Shown here one piece after another: positions 17,685-25,802 of a stretch of 64,000 nucleotides of DNA. The translations under genes and the position numbers were made by a program. The notes beneath the pieces are model-generated. The model had not been told where the DNA came from and did not search any database. It worked only from the letters and a program-made list of their open reading frames with translations. The DNA is taken from NCBI GenBank assembly GCA_947448725.1, contig CANFOM010000007.1, forward strand, positions 1 through 64,000, given 5' to 3'. The stretch is from Bacteroidota bacterium. GTDB lineage: Bacteria > Bacteroidota > Bacteroidia > Chitinophagales > Chitinophagaceae. Each line of letters opens with the position of its first letter. The stretch's first letter is position 1.

Positions 17685-18683
17685 CTATTCTACAATTTTT
17701 TGTAGCAAGGCCCCAAATAGCGTGTCTGCCTGCTTTTCATAGCCTATAAAATATTGCTGGGCCACTAATTTAAATTTATTAGTTGCCATTAATTTTTGAA
17801 TCTGGTCTTCATTTTCATTTTTATACACGGAGCAAGTGGCCGCCAATAAATACCCTCCTACTTTTAAAGCGGGCGTTAAATGATGAAGCATTTTTGATTG
17901 TAGCGTCGTAAAGCTTTCTAGTTTTTGTTCTGTAAACCCTTGCAAATTTTCTGGTGTACGGCCCCAAGTACCACTGCCCGAACAAGGCAGGTCGGCAAAA
18001 ATAAAATCAAATTGTTTTTTAATGTCGAAGGGCAAAGTAATATCTACTACTTGCAAAGAGGCTGCTTCAATACCCGCTTCTTTTAAACGCTTTTCACAAT
18101 TGAATAAAATATTTTCACGAATATCAGAAACATGCAATTGCGCATTGGGGATATAATCTTTCATTAATATCGACTTCCCTCCACTAGCTGCACAAGCATC
18201 CCACACCACCAATGGCTTTTCCGTAATTGGAATTAATTGCAATAAAGAAGCCAATGCTTGAGAATTTAAATCCTGTATGACTGCGTCTTTATTTAATTGA
18301 ATTACATTTTGTAAAGAAGTGGTATTGGCAAATGAAAAAGTATCCTCCTTTATTATTTCATAAACAATGGATGCATTTTGTAAGGCCTGCTCCACTACTT
18401 GTCTTTTACCAGGTCGAATACGAATAAATAATAAAGGTTGTTGTGCATGCGATTGTTTGAATTTTTCTATATCAATCACTGGAGAGATATGTGTTTGCAA
18501 TGGAAATTGAGCACTTAAATTTCTAAAATGATCATAGCACAAAGCACTAATGCTTTTCCGATCCTTGCTTCCATGCTTTTTATTGGCAGCAAAATATTTT
18601 TTTAAATACATAGCCAAAGGCGTTGGGCCCTGGTATTCGGTAATTAATTTATTGGCAATATTTTGATGCGTAATATGGTACAT
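17685..18683 (-). CDS. RsmB/NOP-family rRNA m5C methyltransferase
   Basis: The 332-residue SAM-dependent RNA methyltransferase shows the SAM-binding DACAASGGKSILM, the catalytic-site DLPCSGSGTWGRTPE and the second cysteine motif ATCSVYKNENEDQ, the two-Cys arrangement of RNA m5C enzymes. The N-terminal part is shorter than in E. coli RsmB (429 residues) and lacks a full NusB-like domain. The target is probably 16S rRNA, but this is inferred from family. A near-consensus GATATTTG lies on the minus strand at 18722-18729. Confidence 0.85.
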   Translation of the reverse strand: MYHITHQNIANKLITEYQGPTPLAMYLKKYFAANKKHGSKDRKSISALCYDHFRNLSAQFPLQTHISPVIDIEKFKQSHAQQPLLFIRIRPGKRQVVEQALQNASIVYEIIKEDTFSFANTTSLQNVIQLNKDAVIQDLNSQALASLLQLIPITEKPLVVWDACAASGGKSILMKDYIPNAQLHVSDIRENILFNCEKRLKEAGIEAASLQVVDITLPFDIKKQFDFIFADLPCSGSGTWGRTPENLQGFTEQKLESFTTLQSKMLHHLTPALKVGGYLLAATCSVYKNENEDQIQKLMATNKFKLVAQQYFIGYEKQADTLFGALLQKIVE

Positions 18684-18892
18684 AAGCTAGGAAGTCCATT
18701 TTTTTGAGAAAACTTGGCCTGCAAATATCTGCTTAATGCCTTAATAGACCCCCATTTTTTAGTGTAAAAATGACCAGCTAGATCGCTTGTCTCGAAGCAG
18801 TCATGAATTATATATAATTAACTGATAATCAATATATTAGATAGATTTTGGTTTTTTTTCATTTTTAATTTTAAATATTTGGTTAAGTACCT

Positions 18893-18900
18893 TACCTTTG
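18893..18900 (+). promoter_or_regulatory. Minus-7 promoter element of rpsT
   Basis: TACCTTTG, a strong TAnnTTTG match, lies 23 bases before the rpsT ATG. The 240-base gap upstream (18684-18892) holds no recognisable gene. Confidence 0.7.
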
Positions 18901-18923
18901 CCCTCCTGAAAATTAAATAATAC

Positions 18924-19184
18924 ATGGCAAATCACTCGGCTACTAAAAAAGATATTAGACAAGCAACTAAACGTCGCGATAGAAATCGTTATTATGGCAA
19001 AACTACCCGTAACGCTATTCGTGAATTAAAAATCGTAGATGATCAAAAAGTATACAACGACAAGTTACCTAATATCATTTCTCAAATTGACAAATTAGCA
19101 AAACGTGGCATTATCCACAAAAACAAAGCTGCTAATTTAAAGAGCAAATTGGCCAAGCACGTTGCAGCTAAAGCAACTGCTTAG
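18924..19184 (+). CDS. rpsT: 30S ribosomal protein S20
   Basis: The 86-residue, strongly basic, helical protein starts MANHSATKKDIRQATKRRDRN and ends in an alanine/lysine-rich helix, typical for S20, which binds 16S rRNA early in small-subunit assembly. It is a single-gene unit, with its own promoter and a very strong terminator 45 bases after the stop. Confidence 0.96.
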   Translation: MANHSATKKDIRQATKRRDRNRYYGKTTRNAIRELKIVDDQKVYNDKLPNIISQIDKLAKRGIIHKNKAANLKSKLAKHVAAKATA

Positions 19185-19228
19185 TTAGTGTTTTCCCTAT
19201 AATTAAGATTAATTAATCAATTATACCC

Positions 19229-19263
19229 ATCCCGCCCCGAGTACTCGGGGCGGGATTTTTTTT
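19229..19263 (+). terminator. Strong terminator of rpsT
   Basis: A perfect 14-bp GC-rich palindrome (ATCCCGCCCCGAGT with its complement, 19229-19256) is followed by seven T. The next gene, guaA, begins only 15 bases further on, so the hairpin overlaps the expected minus-33 region of the guaA promoter. Confidence 0.95.
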
Positions 19264-19266
19264 ATG

Positions 19267-19274
19267 TATCTTCG
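19267..19274 (+). promoter_or_regulatory. Minus-7-like promoter element of guaA
   Basis: TATCTTCG matches seven of eight positions of TAnnTTTG and ends four bases before the guaA ATG, so the message may be leaderless. Confidence 0.45.
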
Positions 19275-19278
19275 CGCT

Positions 19279-20814
19279 ATGACTGAAAAGATACTTATCC
19301 TCGACTTTGGAAGCCAGTATACACAGCTTATAGCTCGTGCAGTAAGAGAAGCCAATGTATATTGCGAAATAAAGCCCTATAATAGTAAAATAGAGTTTGA
19401 TGCTACCTTAAAAGGAGTCATTTTAAGCGGTTCTCCAGCTAGTGTGAATGAAGCAGACGCACCCAATGTAGATATTAAAGCCATTCTAGATAAGCTACCC
19501 GTATTGACCATCTGTTATGGTGCGCAATTAAGTGCTAAAAACTTTGGGGGCAAAGTAGAAAAATCAAATAAAAGAGAATACGGCCGTGCCCAATTACGCA
19601 TTCAAAAGGACGACGTTATTTTTAAAAATATTCCTAATAATAGCCAGGTTTGGATGAGTCATAGCGATTCCATTACCCAGCTTCCAGATAACTTTGAACT
19701 ATTGGCCGATACCGAAAGTATCCCAGTAGCCGCCTTTAGAAAAAAAGAAGGTACAGGGAATCCATTGCATGGTTTCCAATTTCACCCCGAAGTATATCAT
19801 TCCTCCGAAGGAAAAAAGCTGATTCAGAATTTTCTTGTGGAGATTTGTGGCTGCCATCAAAATTGGACCCCATCCTCCTTTGTTCAAGAAACCGTAGACA
19901 AGCTAAAAGCGCAAATTGGAGACAGTCATGTGATAATGGCCTTAAGTGGAGGCGTGGATAGTACGGTGGCCGCTACTTTAATTCATAGAGCTATTGGAGA
20001 TCGACTTCATGGCATATTTGTAGACAATGGCGTGCTGCGTAAAAACGAGTTCCAAGACGTATTGGATATCTATAAATCCATTGGATTAAACGTGACTGGC
20101 ATTGATGCTAAAAACATGTTCTATGATGCCTTAGCAGGTAAATCTGAACCCGAAGAGAAGCGAAAAATTATAGGAAAACTATTTATAGATGTATTTCAAA
20201 TAGAAGCCTCTAAAGTATTGGAAGCTAAGTTTTTAGGTCAAGGAACAATTTATCCAGATGTAATTGAGAGCGTAAGTGTTCATGGCCCTTCTCAAACCAT
20301 CAAATCACACCACAATGTAGGCGGCTTACCAGATACAATGCACCTTAAATTGGTGGAGCCCCTCAGGTATTTATTCAAAGACGAGGTTAGAAAAGTAGGC
20401 TTGGAATTGGGTATTTCACCCAACTTAATCAATAGGCACCCTTTCCCAGGACCAGGACTGGCCATTCGCATATTGGGAGACATTACCCCTGAAAAAGTTG
20501 CCCTTTTACAAGCAGCCGATCATATTTATATGAACGCCTTAAAAGAGTTTGACTTGTATACTAAAGTATGGCAAGCAGGTACCATTTTACTACCTGTAAA
20601 AAGTGTAGGTGTAATGGGTGATGAACGTACTTATGAATTTACGATTGCGCTAAGAGCTGTTACTTCGGTGGATGGCATGACCGCAGACTGGGCACACTTA
20701 CCTTACGAGTTCTTAGCTCATGTAAGCAATGCCATTATCAACGAAGTTCGTGGTATTAACAGGGTCGTTTATGACATCAGCAGTAAGCCTCCAGCTACCA
20801 TTGAGTGGGAATAG
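19279..20814 (+). CDS. guaA: GMP synthase (glutamine-hydrolysing)
   Basis: A 511-residue enzyme converting XMP to GMP. The N-terminal class I amidotransferase domain has its catalytic cysteine in LTICYGAQ and the histidine/glutamate in FHPEVYHS. The ATP pyrophosphatase domain has [12 protein letters not shown], and the C-terminal dimerisation domain ends with PATIEWE. Length is normal. The frame extends to ATG 19264, but that start would be flush against the rpsT terminator and upstream of the promoter element; ATG 19279 ([13 protein letters not shown]) is the family start. Confidence 0.97.
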   Translation: MTEKILILDFGSQYTQLIARAVREANVYCEIKPYNSKIEFDATLKGVILSGSPASVNEADAPNVDIKAILDKLPVLTICYGAQLSAKNFGGKVEKSNKREYGRAQLRIQKDDVIFKNIPNNSQVWMSHSDSITQLPDNFELLADTESIPVAAFRKKEGTGNPLHGFQFHPEVYHSSEGKKLIQNFLVEICGCHQNWTPSSFVQETVDKLKAQIGDSHVIMALSGGVDSTVAATLIHRAIGDRLHGIFVDNGVLRKNEFQDVLDIYKSIGLNVTGIDAKNMFYDALAGKSEPEEKRKIIGKLFIDVFQIEASKVLEAKFLGQGTIYPDVIESVSVHGPSQTIKSHHNVGGLPDTMHLKLVEPLRYLFKDEVRKVGLELGISPNLINRHPFPGPGLAIRILGDITPEKVALLQAADHIYMNALKEFDLYTKVWQAGTILLPVKSVGVMGDERTYEFTIALRAVTSVDGMTADWAHLPYEFLAHVSNAIINEVRGINRVVYDISSKPPATIEWE

Positions 20815-20879
20815 AAACAGTACCTTATTTTATTGAAAAAAATATATCAATAATTTGATATTCAATTACTTACAATAAG

Positions 20880-21695
20880 TTAATTCAACTTTTTCTTTAA
20901 ACTAGTTATCTGATCTTGTAAATTGTTCACTACCCCCGCTAATTGATCCACATTCCACATAGGCTGAGCCCCTGCTTTGTGTATGATATAAACGGCCTTC
21001 CATATCTCAACAATATCGGTGGCGTTTACTTGATATGGCTCGTATAAAGGATTGTCGCTCAATAAAGTAAGCTTATTTTCATTATTCTCATTTCCCTCTT
21101 TTGAACGATCATCATTGGTAATAATACGCTTATAGACTACCCCATCTGCATTAGAAACAACGATATAAGTATTGCTATTTTTTACCTCTTTAAAGCTTCC
21201 CACTTTCTCTCCCACAATAACACTGCCACTTGGGGTTGGTAACATACTATCTCCAATAATCTCAAAAGCACGGTAGTCGCCTGGAGCCAACATAGGTAAA
21301 GTAAAAGTGTTTAGCTCGTCCAGGAATTCAGGATCGGCATAGCCAGCCAAATAACCTGCTGCTGCCTTCACGGGTACAAAAGTAACCATGGATGCCAACG
21401 AAATGGTTTTGTCCGATTTTAGCGCTCTTCGACGCTCCATATAACTATTGCCTGACCCGTTATTTGAGTCCCCTTCTTGTGCACTCAAAAGGGCTAAGTC
21501 CTGAAATAAAAACTCCTCCAAACTAATGGAGAATTTGGCACAAATGGTTTCCATTACTTCCAAGCGAGGCTCGGCACGTTCTTCTTCATAAGCCCCTACT
21601 AAGGAACGCTTAATTTGAAGTTGATTGGCCATCTCTTCTTGTGTCCATTCGCGCTGCTTTCTGATGTACTTTAAATTTTTTCCTGCGTATGACAT
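20880..21695 (-). CDS. XRE-family regulator with LexA/S24 self-cleaving domain
   Basis: The 271-residue protein joins three parts. An N-terminal helix-turn-helix (about 7-62, WTQEEMANQLQIKRSLVGAYEE) comes first. The S24 peptidase-like domain follows, with a cleavable Ala113-Gly114, catalytic Ser150 (GDSM) and Lys189 (VVYKR). A short C-terminal coiled coil (about 250-271) ends it. All residues for LexA-like autoproteolysis are present. Such proteins act as DNA-damage or stress-responsive repressors. Not a canonical LexA, whose winged helix differs. It is divergent from surE with a palindromic operator between them. Confidence 0.85.
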   Translation of the reverse strand: MSYAGKNLKYIRKQREWTQEEMANQLQIKRSLVGAYEEERAEPRLEVMETICAKFSISLEEFLFQDLALLSAQEGDSNNGSGNSYMERRRALKSDKTISLASMVTFVPVKAAAGYLAGYADPEFLDELNTFTLPMLAPGDYRAFEIIGDSMLPTPSGSVIVGEKVGSFKEVKNSNTYIVVSNADGVVYKRIITNDDRSKEGNENNENKLTLLSDNPLYEPYQVNATDIVEIWKAVYIIHKAGAQPMWNVDQLAGVVNNLQDQITSLKKKLN

Positions 21696-21716
21696 AACTA
21701 ATGATTTTAGTGCAAT

Positions 21717-21735
21717 ATACTAAAATATTTAGTAT
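21717..21735. promoter_or_regulatory. Palindromic operator between the XRE/S24 regulator and surE
   Basis: Inverted repeat ATACTAAA-ATA-TTTAGTAT (8-3-8) lies 22 bases upstream of the regulator start. An imperfect second copy (ACCAAATATTTTTAG) follows at about 21738-21752. The position and symmetry suit autoregulation by the XRE protein, and possibly control of surE as well. Confidence 0.6.
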
Positions 21736-21797
21736 TACCAAATATTTTTAGCATTTTCTTTATTTTGTTGCGAGGGCCTATCTTGGTAACTTGCATT

Positions 21798-22583
21798 ATG
21801 GTAAAGACGAAAGAAGAAAGACCGGTTATTTTAATCACCAATGATGACAGCATAAGCGCCCCCGGCATTAAGGCTTTGGTGGAAGCGGTAAAAGACCTAG
21901 GCAAAGTGGTCGTGGTGGCTCCAGACAAACCTCAAAGTGGCATGGGGCATGCAATAACATTAGGACAACATTTAAGACTTCAAAAAGCACATATTGTTGA
22001 CGGGGTGGAAGCTTATACCTGTAGCGGTACACCAGTAGATTGTGTCAAATTAGCCGTAGACAAAGTACTTCACCGCAAACCCTCCATTTGCTTAAGCGGC
22101 ATCAACCATGGTGCCAATCATTCGATAAATGTAATTTACTCAGGAACCATGTCTGCAGCCTTAGAAGCTTCTATTGAGAGTATTCCTAGTATCGGATTTA
22201 GTCTTTTAGACTTAAGTATTGAAGCCGATTTTACAGCCGCTCAACACTATGCCCGTATTATCGTAAAAAAATTATTAGCCGATAAAAACTTGGACAAACA
22301 TCTTTGTTTAAATGTGAATATTCCAAAAGTGGCCACCGATTTAATCAAAGGCATAAAAATATGTAAACAGTCTTATGCCAAATACGACGAAAAATTTGTG
22401 GAAAGAACCGACCCGCATGGTAAAAAATATTATTGGCTCACTGGCGAATTTGTAAATTTTGATAAATCCAAAGACACCGATGTTTGGGCTTTAAAAAATA
22501 ATTATGTGAGTGTGGTACCTGTTCAGTTTGATTTAACCAACCATATTATTAAAGAGAAATTAAGTAAAAAGTGGAAATGGTAA
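21798..22583 (+). CDS. surE: 5'-nucleotidase SurE
   Basis: A 261-residue metal-dependent nucleotidase/polyphosphatase. The N-terminal VILITNDDS gives the two metal-binding aspartates. KPQSGMGHA and SGINHGANHS supply the asparagine and serine of the active site. The open frame begins at a TTG (21765) within the promoter zone; ATG 21798 fits the family. First gene of a compact run with a small membrane protein and lpxB. Confidence 0.93.
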   Translation: MVKTKEERPVILITNDDSISAPGIKALVEAVKDLGKVVVVAPDKPQSGMGHAITLGQHLRLQKAHIVDGVEAYTCSGTPVDCVKLAVDKVLHRKPSICLSGINHGANHSINVIYSGTMSAALEASIESIPSIGFSLLDLSIEADFTAAQHYARIIVKKLLADKNLDKHLCLNVNIPKVATDLIKGIKICKQSYAKYDEKFVERTDPHGKKYYWLTGEFVNFDKSKDTDVWALKNNYVSVVPVQFDLTNHIIKEKLSKKWKW

Positions 22584-22867
22584 AAGACAATTATATACTA
22601 GGGGTGTTAGTGGGATTGCTGATGCCTTTTTTAGGATTTCTTATTTTTTATCAATGGAAATTTGGCGCCTTTACTTTGGAAGAATTTTTAGATTTACTCA
22701 ATCGTCAAAAATCTATTTTATCGGCGATGATTAGTATTTCCCTATTAATCAACGGAGTGGTACTAACTATATTCTTTCAAAAACAAAAAGACAAAACAGC
22801 AAAGGGCATATTTTTCACCACTTGTATCTACGCAGTCATTGCCATTGCGTGTAAATGGTATTTATAA
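22577..22867 (+). CDS. Small three-helix membrane protein between surE and lpxB
   Basis: A 96-residue protein with three predicted hydrophobic helices (about 5-26, 45-66, 75-94) and a charged loop FTLEEFLDLLNRQK. It starts inside the last codons of surE (7-base overlap) and its stop is immediately followed by the lpxB ATG, so it is translated with them. The frame could also begin at GTG 22571. No family function is recognised. The context suggests an envelope or lipid A-related role. Confidence 0.75.
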   Translation: MVKDNYILGVLVGLLMPFLGFLIFYQWKFGAFTLEEFLDLLNRQKSILSAMISISLLINGVVLTIFFQKQKDKTAKGIFFTTCIYAVIAIACKWYL

Positions 22868-23983
22868 ATGAGGTATTATATAATTGCTGGAGAAGCCAGC
22901 GGAGATTTACACGGGGCTAACTTAATCAAAGCCTTAACCACCATGGACAACGACGCTGTTGTACAATGTTGGGGTGGCGATTTAATGCAAGCTGCAGGCG
23001 GCAAATTGGTCAAACATTATAGGAACCTTGCTTTTATGGGTTTAGTGGAAGTACTATTTAACTTAACAACTATTTTTAAGAATATTAGATTTTGTAAAAA
23101 AGACATCCAAGCTTTTGCGCCTAATGTGTTAATCTGTATCGACTATCCTGGATTTAATTTAAGAATTGCCCAATGGGCCAAGCAACAAAACTTAAAAGTG
23201 ATTTACTTTATTGCTCCGCAAGTTTGGGCCTGGAAAGAAAATAGAGTGCCCGCTATGCGCGCAAGTATAGATAAATTATTATGTATTTTACCTTTTGAAA
23301 AAAAATATTTTAAAGATCGTTGGGACTGGGACGTAGATTATATCGGACATCCTTTAATGGAGGTATTGGCCGCTCAAATGAATTTACCGCACCCCTTGCC
23401 TCATTTAAAAGACGAACCTATTATTGCATTACTTCCTGGAAGCAGAAAACAAGAAATTGAAAAAAAGCTACCCATCATGTTAAGTGTAGCCATCCATTTT
23501 CCTGGACATCATTTTGTAGTTGCACAAGCACCAGGTATAGATGACGACTGGTTTGCATCCTTATTACCACATCAACCCAATGTACATGTGGTAAAATCAA
23601 GTACTTATGCCCTTTTGCAACATAGCCAAGCTGCCTTAGTCACAAGTGGTACGGCCACTTTAGAGACTGCTTTATTAGGCGTGCCTGAAGTAGTTTGTTA
23701 CAAAGGCAACCCCATTACACTAGCCTTAGCCAAGTATTTTATAAAAATAAAATACATCGCGCTAGTTAATTTAATTATGGACAAAGAAGTGGTGAAAGAA
23801 TTAATTCAAGAAAATTTAAATACCGATAATTTAGTCACTGAGTTAACTAAACTATTAGAAGATACCACGACGCAAAAAAATATACATGCAGATTATCTTG
23901 CCCTAAAAAATAAATTGTATTCTGGAGAAAAAGCGAGTGAAGTGGCGGCCGATATTATACTACAAACCCTACAGCACAAGTAA
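22868..23983 (+). CDS. lpxB: Lipid-A-disaccharide synthase
   Basis: The 371-residue GT19 enzyme joins UDP-diacylglucosamine and lipid X into the lipid A disaccharide at the inner membrane. Signature motifs are GEASGDLHGANL near the start, CIDYPGFNLR, APQVWAWKENR, LLPGSRKQEIEKKLP and SGTATLETALLG. Length is normal. Its ATG directly follows the stop of the small membrane protein. Converges with a DUF6728-type mini-gene with a 16-base gap. Confidence 0.96.
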   Translation: MRYYIIAGEASGDLHGANLIKALTTMDNDAVVQCWGGDLMQAAGGKLVKHYRNLAFMGLVEVLFNLTTIFKNIRFCKKDIQAFAPNVLICIDYPGFNLRIAQWAKQQNLKVIYFIAPQVWAWKENRVPAMRASIDKLLCILPFEKKYFKDRWDWDVDYIGHPLMEVLAAQMNLPHPLPHLKDEPIIALLPGSRKQEIEKKLPIMLSVAIHFPGHHFVVAQAPGIDDDWFASLLPHQPNVHVVKSSTYALLQHSQAALVTSGTATLETALLGVPEVVCYKGNPITLALAKYFIKIKYIALVNLIMDKEVVKELIQENLNTDNLVTELTKLLEDTTTQKNIHADYLALKNKLYSGEKASEVAADIILQTLQHK

Positions 23984-23999
23984 AAAAAATGTTCAATGA

Positions 24000-24179
24000 C
24001 TAGTGCCTAAAATAAGGCAGGATCAAGAATTTGAAAAGCATCACTATTAATCCTACTAAGAACATAAGTAATGAAATGCGGTTCATTCCATGCATGGCTT
24101 TCATCATGCCAGATCTTTGTTGATTGGGATCACGCTTTACTATAAATAAGTACTCCCCTATTTGTCTTAAAAATTTCAT
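24000..24179 (-). CDS. DUF6728-type small membrane protein
   Basis: A 59-residue frame 24 bases downstream of metX on the same strand. A charged N-terminal segment (EYLFIVKRDPNQQ) is followed by MHGMNRISLLMF and one transmembrane helix (about 35-55). The MHGMNRIS block is, from memory, the conserved core of the Bacteroidota DUF6728 family; the assignment is by recall, not search. Function is unknown. Too short for most gene callers. Confidence 0.75.
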   Translation of the reverse strand: MKFLRQIGEYLFIVKRDPNQQRSGMMKAMHGMNRISLLMFLVGLIVMLFKFLILPYFRH

Positions 24180-24203
24180 AGGTATTTTTATAATGTAATT
24201 AGA

Positions 24204-25226
24204 TTAGCCTTGTTGAGCCAGCCATGTTTTTAAATGTGCCGAAATTTGAACCGATTCTATAATAAACCCATCATGTCCATACACCGAATCAATCGCTACC
24301 AACTTAGCTTGTGGCATATGTTGTTCCATAAATCTTTGCTCATCTAATGGACACAAGATATCACTACTCACTCCAATAATTAAAGTAGGTATATGAATAG
24401 ATTGCAGGGTGGCTATTAAATCTCCACCTCTTTTACGTGCCAAATGATGACTGTCCATCGACTTAGTCAATAACCAATAACTATAGGCGTTGAATCTTTT
24501 TACCAATTTATCTCCTTGGTAATTGATATAAGAAGAGGCTTTGAAATTATCAATCTTTTCAGGATCCTCATCGGTTTGTTTTTCTTGGAAAATACCATAA
24601 TTGCGATAGGTTAACATGCCAATAGCACGCGCTGCTTTTAATCCTTTCGCTCCTGCATTAGGTGTTGGTTCATTCCAAGTGCAATCGGCTTCAATAGCCA
24701 AACGTTGCGCAGTATGTACCGCCACCCCCCATGCACTTTCAGAAGGAGAAGTAGCAATTAAAAACATTTTCTTTATTACGGATGGTTCAAATATGGCCCA
24801 TTCTAATGCTTGATAGCCGCCCATACTTCCACCTAATAATAAATCAATTTCAGCAATGCCTAAATGTTGACGTAATAAAATATGCGCTTGCACCATATCT
24901 CGAATAGTAACTGTAGGAAACTGTTCAAATCCAATGGAAGTACCCACAATTTCAGCACTCAAAGGCCCAGTAGTTCCATAACAGGATCCAATAATATTGG
25001 CACAAACAATAAAATAATCATTGGGGTTAATTAAATAGCCTTCACCTATCAGCCCTTTCCACCAATCTGCTGCATCCGAATTGGCCGTTAAAGCATGGCA
25101 TACCCAGGCCACTTTTTTACCTGGTGCATACTGCCCATAAGTATGATAGGCAATTTTAAGTTGCGGTAAACTCACCCCACATTCCAAGCTAAAAGGGGCA
25201 TCATATTGATAAACCAATGGTTCCAT
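24204..25226 (-). CDS. metX: Homoserine O-acetyltransferase
   Basis: A 340-residue alpha/beta-hydrolase that acylates homoserine in methionine synthesis. The nucleophile is Ser134 in LGGSMGGYQALEW, with a C-terminal Asp (SSDILCPLDEQ, about 285) and His318 in YGHDGF. NPNDYFIVCANIIGSCYGTTGP is the oxyanion region. The acyl group (acetyl or succinyl) cannot be fixed by eye; MetX-type enzymes usually use acetyl-CoA. Divergent from osmC-metZ, the next step of the pathway. Confidence 0.9.
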   Translation of the reverse strand: MEPLVYQYDAPFSLECGVSLPQLKIAYHTYGQYAPGKKVAWVCHALTANSDAADWWKGLIGEGYLINPNDYFIVCANIIGSCYGTTGPLSAEIVGTSIGFEQFPTVTIRDMVQAHILLRQHLGIAEIDLLLGGSMGGYQALEWAIFEPSVIKKMFLIATSPSESAWGVAVHTAQRLAIEADCTWNEPTPNAGAKGLKAARAIGMLTYRNYGIFQEKQTDEDPEKIDNFKASSYINYQGDKLVKRFNAYSYWLLTKSMDSHHLARKRGGDLIATLQSIHIPTLIIGVSSDILCPLDEQRFMEQHMPQAKLVAIDSVYGHDGFIIESVQISAHLKTWLAQQG

Positions 25227-25266
25227 TTTTTTCGAATTCTAGTGCAAAGTAACTATCTATTTGAAT

Positions 25267-25274
25267 TACATTTG
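25267..25274 (+). promoter_or_regulatory. Minus-7 promoter element of osmC-metZ
   Basis: TACATTTG matches TAnnTTTG and lies 47 bases before the osmC ATG. On the opposite strand a weaker TTACTTTG (25245-25252) may serve metX. Confidence 0.55.
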
Positions 25275-25321
25275 CATAAACATTGGAATTTATATTTCCA
25301 TTAACTAACAAATATTAATTT

Positions 25322-25741
25322 ATGGCTAGGATGATCGTTACCAGGATGAATGATGGCTTTGCTTTTAACGCATTGGACGAAGCGCATAATACCATGAGAA
25401 TGGATATTCCTGTCGAACAAGGAGGCCATGGAACAGGGCTTAGACCCATGCAAACTTTATTAAGTGCGCTTGGGGCATGTAGTGGTGTAGATATTGTGAT
25501 GATATTAAATAAACAAAAAGAAACTATTGAATTTTTTGAAATGGTAATTGATGGAGAGCGCGAAACTGGTAAAGAACCTGCTTTATGGTCGGCCATTCAT
25601 TTAGTTTTTAAATTCAAAGGAACCATGACCAAAGAAAAAGCAGAAAAAGCTTGCGCATTATCTTTGGATAAATACTGTTCAGTTGCTGCCACTTTAAAAG
25701 CTGCTGGTGCAGTAATTACTTGGGAAGTTGAAATTGGATAA
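25322..25741 (+). CDS. OsmC/Ohr-family protein
   Basis: The 139-residue protein shows the OsmC family core. The first reactive cysteine is Cys53 in LSALGACSGVDI and the second is Cys119 in LDKYCSVAATL. Members reduce organic hydroperoxides through this cysteine pair, usually as dimers in the cytosol. It lies 61 bases before metZ on the same strand, likely one transcription unit, so it may serve sulfur metabolism or protect it from oxidation. The physiological substrate is unknown. Confidence 0.85.
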   Translation: MARMIVTRMNDGFAFNALDEAHNTMRMDIPVEQGGHGTGLRPMQTLLSALGACSGVDIVMILNKQKETIEFFEMVIDGERETGKEPALWSAIHLVFKFKGTMTKEKAEKACALSLDKYCSVAATLKAAGAVITWEVEIG

Positions 25742-25802
25742 TCGAAAGCCAAAAAAAATAAAGCTTCGTAATAAAATAAAGTTAGAATTTTAAAATAATT
25801 GC

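Noticed and set aside
18684..18892. Possible small gene before rpsT
   Set aside because: Frames are short, interrupted and AT-biased, with no recognisable product; treated as the divergent promoter region.
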